This document shows, in pieces, positions 54,859-63,048 of a DNA stretch of 64,000 nucleotides (within the stretch, counting starts at the first letter, position 1; every line of letters starts with the position of its first letter). This DNA comes from Arsenicitalea aurantiaca. GTDB lineage: Bacteria > Pseudomonadota > Alphaproteobacteria > Rhizobiales > Devosiaceae. Where the stretch lies: NCBI RefSeq assembly GCF_003994485.1, contig NZ_RZNJ01000001.1, positions 499,765 to 563,764 of the forward strand, written 5' to 3'. The notes beneath the pieces are model-generated. The model saw only the letters and a list, made by a program, of their open reading frames with translations, ran no database searches and was not told the DNA's origin. Both the position numbers and the translations under genes were made by a program.

Positions 54859-57456
54859 ATGCCACAATCGACCACCGCCGCGCGGCGCGGATTTTCATTC
54901 TGGGCGCTGCTGGCCCTGGCCATCATCGTGATCGGCTTCGGGCTGCCGATCGCGGCAGGCGGCGTCTGGCTGATCACGCTGGGCGGCTCGTGGTACTATG
55001 CGATTGCCGGGCTCGGGCTCATCGTCTCTGGCGTCCTGATCTTCCGCCGCGACATTATCGGGGTCTGGCTCTATCTCGCGGTCTATGTCGGAACGCTCGC
55101 CTGGGCGCTCTGGGAAGTCGGGGTCGATGGCTGGGCCCTCGTGCCACGCGTGGTCGCGCCCACCGTGATCCTGCTGCTCGTGCTCATCGCCATCCCCGCG
55201 ATGCGCCGCCGTAGTGATCAGGGCCTGCCGCGCGGCGCGGTGACGGCCGGGCTTGCGGGCATCGCCGCCATCGGCGCGGCCGGCTTCCTCTATCTCTCCG
55301 TCGAGGAAGGGCCGGTCCAGGCCCAGCAGGTGACGCCCGAAACCCCGACCGAAACCAATATCGTTCCGCCCGCGGCGCCGCCCGCCGATGAAACGGTGCC
55401 GAGCGGTGTCGAGCCGTTCGACGCTCCGCAGGCGCCGCTGCCCAATCTCGAGCCGGGCGATCCCATCCCCGATGGGCCGACGCTCGGCGCCGATCCCGCG
55501 CCCGGTGGTCCGGTCGAACCGGAAATCGTCACGCCCGAAACCACCTACGCGCTCTTTGAGACGGGGGTCGACTGGCCCGCTTATGGCGGCACCAATCACG
55601 CCACCCGTTATTCCCCGCTCAACCAGATCACGCGCGACAACGTCGATCAGCTCGAAGTCATCTGGGAGTTCCGCACCGGCGACCTCCCCGAGGGCGACGA
55701 GGCTTTCGGCAATCAGAACACCCCGATCAAGATCGGCGATCGCGTCCTCTTCTGCTCGGCGCTCAACAAGGTCTTCGCGGTGGATGCAGCGACCGGGCTC
55801 GAGTTCTGGCGCTATGATCCGGGCGTTTCGACCGATGCCATCGGCTACAATGCGAGCTGCCGGGGCCTCGCCTATTACGAGGCGCCCAACCTCACCGTCG
55901 GCGATCTCTGCGCCACCCGCGTGCTGATGCAGACGCTCGATGCGCGCCTCATCGCGCTCGATGTCGAAACCGGCCAGCTCTGCGCCGATTTCGGCAATGG
56001 CGGCATCGTCAACCTGCTCGAAGGCATCGGGGACAGCGCGCCGGGCTTTTATTCCCCCACCTCCCCGCCGACCGTCGTGCGCAACATCGCCGTCGTCGGC
56101 AGCCAGGTCAGCGACGGGCAGACCCGCGAGGCCCCCTCGGGCGTCATCCGTGGCTACAATGCTGAAACCGGCGTCCTTGAGTGGGCCTGGGATTTGGGGC
56201 AGCCCGATCTCGAGCTGCCGCTCGCCGAGGGCCAGGTCTTCACCCCCGGCACGCCCAACATGTGGACCATCGCCTCGGGCGATGATGCGCTGGGGCTCGT
56301 TTACCTCCCCATGGGCAATTCGGCCGTAGACTATTGGGGCGGCGATCGCAGCGAGGAGGAGAACACCTATTCCTCCGCGCTCGTGGCCATCGACGTCACC
56401 TCGGGCGAGGTCGAGTGGTTCTACCAGACTGTCCACTACGACATCTGGGACTACGACCTCGGATCCCAGGGCACGCTCGTCGACTTCCCGACCGAAAACG
56501 GTCCGGTCCCCGCGGTCATCCTCCCCACCAAGCAGGCGCAGTTCTTCATCTTCGATCGCGCCACCGGCGAGCCACTGGTCGAGATCGAGGAGCGCCCGGT
56601 GCCCCAGGGCGGCGTCGAACCCGAACGGCTTTCGCCCACGCAGCCCTTCGTCGTCGATTTCCCCGATGTGCTTAAGCCCGATATCGAAGAGCGGCACATG
56701 TGGGGCACGACGCCGCTCGACCAGCTCTGGTGCCGCATCCAGTACCGGCAGGCGAGCTATCAGGGCCGCTACACGCCTCCGACCTCCGAAACCCACTGGA
56801 TCCAGTATCCGGGCTATAATGGCGGCTCGGACTGGGGCGGGGTCGCCGTCGACACCCAGCGCAACATCATGGTGACCAACTACAACGACACGCCCAATTA
56901 CAACCGCCTCGTCCCGCGCGAAGAGGTGGACGAGATCGGGGTCGTGCCCATGGGCGATCCGGCCTATCAGAGCAATCCGGACACCAGCGTCTCCCCGCAG
57001 GTCGGCGCACCCTATGGCATCGACGTCAATGCCGGCTGGCGCGTGCCCTTCACCGGGCTTCTCTGCAAGCAGCCTCCCTATGGCGGCATCGCGGCGATCG
57101 ATCTCAACACCCGCGAAGTACTCTGGGATCGTCCCTTCGGCACCGCGCGCAAGAACGGGCCCTTCGGCATCCCCTCCATGCTGCCTCTCGATATCGGCAC
57201 CCCCAATAATGGCGGCGCGGTCGTGACGGCAACCGGGCTCATCTTCATCGGCGCGGCCACCGACGATCTGATCCACGCGATCGACATCGAGACCGGAGAA
57301 ACGCTCTGGCAGGATGCCCTGCCGGCGGGCGGTCAGGCGGGCCCGATGATGTACGAGGCTCAGGGCCGGCAGTTCCTCGTCATCAATGCGGGCGGGCACG
57401 ATTTCATGGAAACGCCCATCGGCGATTACTTCATCGCCTATGCACTGCCCGAATAA
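54859..57456 (+). CDS. gcd: Membrane-bound PQQ-dependent glucose/quinate-type dehydrogenase
   Basis: 865 residues. Five N-terminal helices (about 12-150) anchor the protein, as in quinoprotein glucose dehydrogenase. A Pro/Glu-rich linker (about 165-235) leads to the periplasmic eight-bladed PQQ propeller starting DWPAYGGTNHATRYSPL. Other family segments are NQNTPIKIGDRVLFCSALNKVFAVDA, TPNMWTIASGDDALGLVYLPMGNS and LDIGTPNNGGAVVTATGLIFIGA. It oxidises aldoses to lactones and passes electrons to ubiquinone. The linker is longer than in E. coli Gcd (796 residues). AGGGGA precedes the ATG. It lies just upstream of an oxidase cluster, but sugar substrates cannot be fixed from sequence. Confidence 0.93.
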   Translation: MPQSTTAARRGFSFWALLALAIIVIGFGLPIAAGGVWLITLGGSWYYAIAGLGLIVSGVLIFRRDIIGVWLYLAVYVGTLAWALWEVGVDGWALVPRVVAPTVILLLVLIAIPAMRRRSDQGLPRGAVTAGLAGIAAIGAAGFLYLSVEEGPVQAQQVTPETPTETNIVPPAAPPADETVPSGVEPFDAPQAPLPNLEPGDPIPDGPTLGADPAPGGPVEPEIVTPETTYALFETGVDWPAYGGTNHATRYSPLNQITRDNVDQLEVIWEFRTGDLPEGDEAFGNQNTPIKIGDRVLFCSALNKVFAVDAATGLEFWRYDPGVSTDAIGYNASCRGLAYYEAPNLTVGDLCATRVLMQTLDARLIALDVETGQLCADFGNGGIVNLLEGIGDSAPGFYSPTSPPTVVRNIAVVGSQVSDGQTREAPSGVIRGYNAETGVLEWAWDLGQPDLELPLAEGQVFTPGTPNMWTIASGDDALGLVYLPMGNSAVDYWGGDRSEEENTYSSALVAIDVTSGEVEWFYQTVHYDIWDYDLGSQGTLVDFPTENGPVPAVILPTKQAQFFIFDRATGEPLVEIEERPVPQGGVEPERLSPTQPFVVDFPDVLKPDIEERHMWGTTPLDQLWCRIQYRQASYQGRYTPPTSETHWIQYPGYNGGSDWGGVAVDTQRNIMVTNYNDTPNYNRLVPREEVDEIGVVPMGDPAYQSNPDTSVSPQVGAPYGIDVNAGWRVPFTGLLCKQPPYGGIAAIDLNTREVLWDRPFGTARKNGPFGIPSMLPLDIGTPNNGGAVVTATGLIFIGAATDDLIHAIDIETGETLWQDALPAGGQAGPMMYEAQGRQFLVINAGGHDFMETPIGDYFIAYALPE

Positions 57457-57567
57457 GCCCTTTGCAGGGCCGGCTCGCCGCGCGCTCCATTTGGGCGTTG
57501 CGGTGGGCCGGCCAAACCGACACACTCGGGGTGGACTGCCCCGACCCGCCCGTCCCGAGGAGAGATC

Positions 57568-58320
57568 GTGCAGCCTATGACCGGGCCCTTCGATGCCTAT
57601 TGCGGTCCGCCGCCCGCGCCCGATGCGCTCTGGACGAGCTGGAACCTCGATCCGGTCCTCCTGTTCGCGTTTGCGCTCGTCACAGCGCTCTTCCTCACGC
57701 TCCGGCGAAACGCGTCGCTTTTTGAACTGCGCGCCTTCGCGGGCGGCATGGCGCTCCTCGTCATCGCCTTCGTCTCCCCGCTCTGCGCGCTGACCACGGC
57801 GCTCTTTTCGGCGCGCATCGTCCATCACCTCCTGCTCGTCGCCTTCGCTGCGCCGCTCCTCGCGCTCGCGCTGCCCTGGCGCGCCATGCATCGCCTCACG
57901 ACGCCGGTCTTCATTTTCCACACCGCGGTCTTCTGGGCCTGGCACATTCCCGATGCTTACGCCTTCGCGCTCAGCGACACGCTGGGCTATTGGCTGATGC
58001 AGGCGAGCCTTCTGGGCTCGGCGCTGCTGCTCTGGCAGGCAGTACTGGGGCAGGGGGCGCTCGCAACGCGGCTTTCGGTGCTGCTCGGCTCGATCATCCA
58101 GATGGGGCTGCTCGGCGCGCTCCTCACCTTCGCCCCGGTGGCGCTCTATGCCCCGCATTTCGACACGACCGCGCTCTACGGCATGACCCCGCTCACCGAC
58201 CAGCAACTCGGCGGACTTCTCATGTGGGTTCCGGCCGCGCTGCCCTATCTCGGCGTGGCGTTGATGCTCGTCCTGCCGCTCTTTTCGGGCCGGGACGGGC
58301 GCGCGGGAGAGCCCAATTGA
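57568..58320 (+). CDS. ctaG: Cytochrome c oxidase assembly protein CtaG (caa3 type)
   Basis: 250 residues with about seven membrane helices. Hallmarks are the N-terminal YCGPPPAPDALWTSWNLDP, HHLLLVAFAAPLLALALPW, FWAWHIPDAYAFAL and DQQLGGLLMWVPAALPYL. The family (CtaG_caa3) is needed for assembly of heme-copper oxidases. The GTG start follows GAGGAGA; an ATG three codons in is the alternative. The gene precedes a CopD-like gene with TTGA overlap and lies in the oxidase cluster. Confidence 0.92.
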   Translation: MQPMTGPFDAYCGPPPAPDALWTSWNLDPVLLFAFALVTALFLTLRRNASLFELRAFAGGMALLVIAFVSPLCALTTALFSARIVHHLLLVAFAAPLLALALPWRAMHRLTTPVFIFHTAVFWAWHIPDAYAFALSDTLGYWLMQASLLGSALLLWQAVLGQGALATRLSVLLGSIIQMGLLGALLTFAPVALYAPHFDTTALYGMTPLTDQQLGGLLMWVPAALPYLGVALMLVLPLFSGRDGRAGEPN

Positions 58321-58856
58321 CGAGTGCGCTCCTGCCCTATCTGACCACGGTTTTCAAATTCGTCCATGTTTCGGCCATCGCCCTCTGGGCGGCCGGGCTC
58401 CTCGCGCTGCCGGTCCTTTACCTGCAGCGCCCGCACACCGCGAGCGGCCCCGATCTCCACCGGCTCCACCGCTTCGTGCGCTATTTCTATACCGTGCTCT
58501 TTTCGCCCTCGGCCTTCGTCGCCATCGGCTCGGGCATCGCGCTCATCTTCCTGCGCCAGACCTTCGATCCATGGTTCACCGCCAAGCTCTTCTTCGTGGC
58601 GATGATGGTGCTGCTGCACGTCCTTTCGGGGCTGATGATCCTGCGGCTCTTCGAGCCCGAAGGCGAGTATCACTTCTCGCGCTTCATCATCGTCACGGTG
58701 CTCAACATCCTCGTCGTCACGGCAATCCTCGCGCTCGTCCTCGGCAAGCCCGAGCTACGCTTCGAGTTTCCGTTCGCGGAGGCCTTCGTCCCCGGGGCGC
58801 TCGGCAGCTTCGTCTTCGATCACTTGTTGGGCGATATCATGAGGCCGACGCCATGA
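58317..58856 (+). CDS. CopD/HemJ-like membrane protein
   Basis: 179 residues, four to five membrane helices. FKFVHVSAIALWAAGLLALPVLY carries the His typical of the CopD/HemJ fold, RFVRYFYTVLFSPSAFVAIGSG follows and a second His is in MVLLHVLSGLMILR. It may take part in copper delivery or heme maturation for the oxidase. The only in-frame start is TTG at 58317, preceded by GGGAGAG and overlapping the ctaG stop by 4 bases. The 3' end overlaps the convergent DUF2231 gene by 37 bases. Confidence 0.82.
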   Translation: MTSALLPYLTTVFKFVHVSAIALWAAGLLALPVLYLQRPHTASGPDLHRLHRFVRYFYTVLFSPSAFVAIGSGIALIFLRQTFDPWFTAKLFFVAMMVLLHVLSGLMILRLFEPEGEYHFSRFIIVTVLNILVVTAILALVLGKPELRFEFPFAEAFVPGALGSFVFDHLLGDIMRPTP

Positions 58857-59377
58857 TCGAAGACCAGCTTGCCGCCATGCCATCCGGCAAATCCGGTCAC
58901 GATGCCGGTCAGCGTGGAAAGCACGAGCCCGTGCGGCAGCACCGCTTCGGGATAGACGAGCCGCAGCCCCCAATTGGCGCCGGCCAGCGCCAGCAGCGTC
59001 ATGGCGGCGACGGCGTGGTTCCAGCTCGCCACGCGCACGCGTATGCCGGTGACGAACAGCAGTTCGGCCGTTCCGACCAGCGCCGCCGCCACCCCGAAGC
59101 CGAAGGCGAACCCGGCCGACCAGACGCCGGCGCGCAGCCAGAACGGATCGGCGGTAAACCAGTAGAAAATGTCGGCGCCCAGCGTCGCGAACACCAGCGC
59201 GATCGGAAAATGCACGCTCATGGCATGGATCGGATGGCCCGCGACAGCGATGGCCGAGTTGATGTCCTTTTCGGCGACGGCCTGGATCACGGGGCTCGGA
59301 TGGTCCGCGCTCGCCTCGGGCTTGTGCTCGTGAGCGCGCGCCACCTCGTCGGCCTTCTCGTCGCCTTCTTTGGACAT
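58820..59377 (-). CDS. DUF2231-domain membrane protein
   Basis: 185 residues. A charged, His-rich N-terminus (KEGDEKADEVARAHEHKPEASADH) leads to four membrane helices. The DUF2231 signature is AVAGHPIHAMSVHFPIALVFATLGADIFYW, and AAMTLLALAGANWGLRLVYPEAVLPHGLVLSTLTGIVTGFAGWHGGKLVF completes it. The conserved His residues suggest heme or metal binding; function is unknown, but it often sits near oxidase genes. AAGGAGA precedes the ATG. It is divergent from coxB, 60 bases away, and convergent with the CopD-like gene. Confidence 0.87.
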   Translation of the reverse strand: MSKEGDEKADEVARAHEHKPEASADHPSPVIQAVAEKDINSAIAVAGHPIHAMSVHFPIALVFATLGADIFYWFTADPFWLRAGVWSAGFAFGFGVAAALVGTAELLFVTGIRVRVASWNHAVAAMTLLALAGANWGLRLVYPEAVLPHGLVLSTLTGIVTGFAGWHGGKLVFDHGVGLMISPNK

Positions 59378-59437
59378 GCGCGGTCTCCTTGGGTCGGGGG
59401 AAGTTTCGGGCCTCGGCGCCCGGCTGTCCAGAGGGCG

Positions 59438-60109
59438 GTGCGGGCGGTTTTGACAAGCGCAACGATATTGCCGCTCGCCGGTTGCACCGGGCTCCTTTCC
59501 ACTCTCGATCCCGCCGGTCCTGCCGCCGCGTCCATCGCCACCCTCTGGTGGGTGATGTTCTATGGCGCGACGGTGCTCTTTGCCCTCGTCGCGGTGCTGC
59601 TCGCCATGAGCTACTGGCGTTCCGGCCTTATCCGCCGCTTAACCCCGCTCCAATGGATCCTCGGGCTCGGCGTGGGCATGCCGGTCGTCGTCCTCACCGC
59701 GCTCGTCACCACCGCCTTCGTGCAGGGGGAGGGGCTGCTGCCCCATCGCGATGGCGTGCGGCCCGTCACCATTTCGGTGCTCGCGCGCCAGTGGCGCTGG
59801 GAGTTCGCCTATCCCGAAAGCCCCGGCGTCGGGCCCACCATCGGCGTTCTTCACATGCCCGCCGGCGTGCCGGTCGATCTGACGCTCGAAAGCGCCGACG
59901 TCATCCACGGCTTCTGGATCCCGCGGCTCGGGGGCAAGCTCGACGCCATCCCCGGCCACGTCAACGTCGTGCGGCTCCTTGCGGACCAGCCCGGCCGCTA
60001 TCACGGGGTCTGCGCCGAATTCTGCGGAGACGGCCACACACAGATGCGCTTCGAGGTCATCGCCCACGCGCCCGAAGACTACCAGGCAGCGCTGGAGGCG
60101 AGCCGATGA
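59438..60109 (+). CDS. coxB: Cytochrome c oxidase subunit II
   Basis: 223 residues. A lipoprotein-type signal (TILPLAGC) is followed by two membrane helices and the periplasmic cupredoxin domain. The CuA site is complete: His157 in VIHGFWIP and Cys192, Glu194, Cys196, His200, Met203 in CAEFCGDGHTQM. CuA shows that the oxidase accepts electrons from cytochrome c rather than quinol. The GTG at 59438 is chosen because it gives a short signal ending in the lipobox; a TTG at 59450 is possible. The stop overlaps the subunit I start (ATGA). Confidence 0.92.
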   Translation: MRAVLTSATILPLAGCTGLLSTLDPAGPAAASIATLWWVMFYGATVLFALVAVLLAMSYWRSGLIRRLTPLQWILGLGVGMPVVVLTALVTTAFVQGEGLLPHRDGVRPVTISVLARQWRWEFAYPESPGVGPTIGVLHMPAGVPVDLTLESADVIHGFWIPRLGGKLDAIPGHVNVVRLLADQPGRYHGVCAEFCGDGHTQMRFEVIAHAPEDYQAALEASR

Positions 60110-62628
60110 GCGAGACGATGGAACAGGGCCCATCGCCCATCGCCCGGCACAAGGCGCTCGAGGGCATCTGGGGCACCGGCCCCGGCCTAGAGCGGCTCGC
60201 CGCGGTCAACCACAATATTCTCGGCAAGCGCTTCATGGTGGCGGCGCTCGTCTTCTTTGCGATCGGCGGCATCCTCTCCATGCTGATCCGCGCCCAGCTC
60301 GCCACCCCCAACAGCGCTTTCATCGGGCCCGAGATCTATAACCAGATCTTCACCATGCACGGCACGGTGATGATGTTCCTCTTTGCCATCCCGATGTTCG
60401 AGGGGCTGGCCATGTATCTCCTGCCCAAGATGATCGGGGCGCGCGATCTCGCCTTCCCGCGCCTCACCGCCTACGGGTTCTGGTGCTACATCTTCGGGGG
60501 CACGATCCTCGTCGTGTCGATGCTTTTCGGGGTCGCCCCCGACAGCGGCTGGTTCATGTATACCCCGCTCTCGTCCCAGCCCTATACGCCCGGCATCAAT
60601 GCCGATGTCTGGCTCCTCGGGGTCACCTTCGTCGAGATCTCGGCCATGGCCGCCGCCGTCGAGATCATCGCGACCATCCTCAAGATGCGCGCGCCGGGCA
60701 TGTCGCTCGACAGGATGCCCATCTATGGCTGGTACATCCTCGTCACCGCCGGCATGATGCTGATCGGCTTTCCTCCGCTGATCCTGGGGTCCATCCTGCT
60801 CGAGATGGAGCGGGCCTTCGACCTGCCCTTCTTCGATCCCACCCGCGGGGGCGATCCGCTCCTCTGGCAGCATCTGTTCTGGCTCTTCGGGCATCCCGAG
60901 GTCTACATCATCTTCCTGCCTGCGGCGGGTGCGCTCTCCACCATCATTCCGGTCTTTGCCCGCCATCCGCTGATCGGCTACCGGGCGATCGTCGTGGCGA
61001 TCATCGCCATGGCCTTCCTCTCCTTCGGGCTCTGGGTGCACCACATGTTCACGGTGGGCATTCCGCATCTGGCGCTGGCGTTCTTCTCGGCGGCGAGCGC
61101 GCTCGTTGCCATCCCCACCGCCGTGCAGATCTTCGCCTGGATCGCCACCATCGCCCATGGCCGGCCGCGCTTTTCGGTGCCCATGCTCTACGTCATGGGC
61201 TTCTTCTTCGTCTTCGTCATCGGTGGGCTCACCGGGGTGATGCTGGCCATGGTGCCGTTCAACTGGCAGGCGCACGACACCCATTTCGTCGTCGCGCACC
61301 TCCATTACGTCTTGGTCGGCGGCTTCGTCTTCCCCATGCTCGCCGCCGGCTATTACTGGCTGCCCCACATCACGGGGCGGCTGCCGCTCGCCCGGCTCTC
61401 GGTGCCGGCCTTCTGGCTCATCTTCATCGGGTTCAACGCCACCTTCTTTCTCATGCACATCACCGGGCTCATGGGCATGCCGAGGCGCATCGCGACCTAT
61501 CCCTCCAATTTCGGCTGGGACTGGCTCAACCTCCTCTCCTCGGTCGGCGGGTTCATCCTCACCATGGGGTTCGCGCTCGTGCTGCTCGACATCATCATGA
61601 TGTTCAAGTTCGGCAAGGGGTTCAGGCGCGATCCCTGGCAGGCCGGCACGCTCGAATGGGCGACGCCCACCCCGCCGCCTTCCTATAATTTTGCCGCCAT
61701 TCCGCGGGTGACCGAGCGGGCAGACGGGCTCTCCCCGCGGCTTCTCGGTCCGCAGCTGGCGCGCGGCGAAGGCTATCTCGCCCATACCCGCAATGGCTGG
61801 CAGGAGACGCTTGGGGTCGACATGACCACGGGCGAGCCCGACCAGATCATCATCCTGCCCCGGCGCACCTATCTGCCGCTCGTCAGTGGGCTCGTCACGG
61901 CCGCGGTTGTCCTCTGCATGCTCTTCAAGCTCTACTGGTTCGCGCTCGGCGCGCTCGGGCTTCTTGTCGTCACCTTCCTCTTCTGGGCCGCCGCCGTCGG
62001 CAACAAATCCGATATCGGGCCGCTGCCGGCGGGGCAGGGGATCTCCCTGCCGCTCGATGGCGAGGTCAAGGGTTCCCCCACCTTCTGGGGGGTCGTGCTG
62101 CTCCTCGCCGCCGATGCGACGCTCTTCGCCTCGCTGCTCTTCGGCGCCCTCTTTCTCGTCGTCGTCGCGCCGGGCTGGCCGCCTCCGGCCCTGCTCGAGG
62201 GCGGGTTCGTCCCGGGCATGGTGGTGGTGCTCGCCGCAGCCGCCGGCGCCGGGCTCGCACGGCTCGGTCGCCGGGCCAATGCCGCCAACGCCTCGCCCAT
62301 CGCCATGCAGCTGGGCGCAGGGCTTGTGCAAGCCATTGCGCTCGGGGCCATCTTCTGGCTGATCGCGGCGCTTCCCGATCCCACGGCCCACGCCTATTCG
62401 GCGACCAGCCTCGCACTCCTCGTCTATCTGCTCGTCCACAACGGCATCGCCTTCATCGTCGCCGTTCACGCCGCCTGGCGCTATCACGCCGGCTTCGTCT
62501 CGGCGCGCCGGGCGACCGATCCGCGCCTCGCCGTGCTCTGGGGCGATTATGCGGGCTTTGCCGCGCTCGTGGGCATCCTCATGCTGCTGGGCCTGCCCTT
62601 CCTCGCCACGCTCGGGGGCGGGCTATGA
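60106..62628 (+). CDS. ctaD: Cytochrome c oxidase subunit I fused to subunit III
   Basis: 840 residues. Residues 1-560 are subunit I: low-spin heme His85 (FTMHGTVMMF) and His400, CuB ligands His263 (GHPEVY, with cross-linked Tyr267), His312 and His313, high-spin heme His398 (VVAHLHYVL). Glu265 of the HPEVY motif marks an A1-type D-channel. Residues about 590-840 are a subunit III-like domain with about seven helices (GSPTFWGVVLLLAADATLFASLLFG), where the usual Glu in SExxLF is Asp. It reduces oxygen to water and pumps protons. Fusions of I and III are known in caa3 and some proteobacterial oxidases. Four-base overlaps join it to coxB and to the next gene. Confidence 0.94.
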   Translation: MSETMEQGPSPIARHKALEGIWGTGPGLERLAAVNHNILGKRFMVAALVFFAIGGILSMLIRAQLATPNSAFIGPEIYNQIFTMHGTVMMFLFAIPMFEGLAMYLLPKMIGARDLAFPRLTAYGFWCYIFGGTILVVSMLFGVAPDSGWFMYTPLSSQPYTPGINADVWLLGVTFVEISAMAAAVEIIATILKMRAPGMSLDRMPIYGWYILVTAGMMLIGFPPLILGSILLEMERAFDLPFFDPTRGGDPLLWQHLFWLFGHPEVYIIFLPAAGALSTIIPVFARHPLIGYRAIVVAIIAMAFLSFGLWVHHMFTVGIPHLALAFFSAASALVAIPTAVQIFAWIATIAHGRPRFSVPMLYVMGFFFVFVIGGLTGVMLAMVPFNWQAHDTHFVVAHLHYVLVGGFVFPMLAAGYYWLPHITGRLPLARLSVPAFWLIFIGFNATFFLMHITGLMGMPRRIATYPSNFGWDWLNLLSSVGGFILTMGFALVLLDIIMMFKFGKGFRRDPWQAGTLEWATPTPPPSYNFAAIPRVTERADGLSPRLLGPQLARGEGYLAHTRNGWQETLGVDMTTGEPDQIIILPRRTYLPLVSGLVTAAVVLCMLFKLYWFALGALGLLVVTFLFWAAAVGNKSDIGPLPAGQGISLPLDGEVKGSPTFWGVVLLLAADATLFASLLFGALFLVVVAPGWPPPALLEGGFVPGMVVVLAAAAGAGLARLGRRANAANASPIAMQLGAGLVQAIALGAIFWLIAALPDPTAHAYSATSLALLVYLLVHNGIAFIVAVHAAWRYHAGFVSARRATDPRLAVLWGDYAGFAALVGILMLLGLPFLATLGGGL

Positions 62629-62987
62629 GCACGAGCCCGGTTCCCGCCATCCGCTTCTGGCTCCTGCTCCTCGGCTTCATCGCCTGGAGCGGTGCGTTCG
62701 TCCTGCTCTACGGTATGCTTTCGGTCGGGTGTGCCGCCGGCTGGCATCTTCAGATGGTCGGCCCCATGAGCCTGCAGCGCCTGATGCTGGTCGGTCTCTT
62801 CATCCTCAGCCTCGCCGGCATCGGGCTTCTGACCTTCGTGCAATATCGCGGCTGGAAGGCGCGCCGGCGGGAGCGGCCGGCGCCAAACGACTTCCTCATC
62901 GCCGGGGGCTTCTTCGCAAGCCTTGCGGCGCTGGGGGCCACGGCCTTCACCTTCGCCCCGGTCGTCGCGCTCAGCCCCTGCCTCTGA
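62625..62987 (+). CDS. Small membrane protein of the oxidase operon
   Basis: 120 residues with three predicted helices (about 10-32, 48-70, 90-112). Segments are RFWLLLLGFIAWSGAFVLLYGMLSVGCAAGW and TFAPVVALSPCL; two Cys near the membrane face might bind metal. Its ATG overlaps the subunit I-III stop by 4 bases, so it is part of the oxidase operon. It may be a small oxidase subunit (IV-like) or assembly helper; I do not recognise the family. Confidence 0.72.
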   Translation: MSTSPVPAIRFWLLLLGFIAWSGAFVLLYGMLSVGCAAGWHLQMVGPMSLQRLMLVGLFILSLAGIGLLTFVQYRGWKARRRERPAPNDFLIAGGFFASLAALGATAFTFAPVVALSPCL

Positions 62988-62993
62988 ACGAAA

Positions 62994-63029
62994 AAGGGGG
63001 ACGGAAGCGCCTCGGCTTCCGTCCCCCTT
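62994..63029. terminator. Strong bidirectional terminator between oxidase operon and dehydratase gene
   Basis: A perfect 15-base stem (AAGGGGGACGGAAGC / GCTTCCGTCCCCCTT) has a 6-base loop. On the minus strand it is followed by a T-run (CCCCCTTTTT), so it terminates the leftward dehydratase gene intrinsically; on the plus strand it follows the oxidase operon. Confidence 0.87.
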
Positions 63030-63048
63030 CAAGGTCTTGCTATCGGGA

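Noticed and set aside
54895-58206. 1103-codon minus-strand frame opposite gcd and ctaG
   Set aside because: Antisense shadow; low-complexity charged translation.
58571-59437. Upstream extension of coxB
   Set aside because: Overlaps the DUF2231 gene on the other strand and lacks any domain; the lipoprotein signal begins at 59438.
60187-62487. 766-codon minus-strand frame opposite the oxidase subunit
   Set aside because: Almost entirely Glu/Asp/Arg/Gly/His; the reverse strand of membrane-helix codons gives exactly this.
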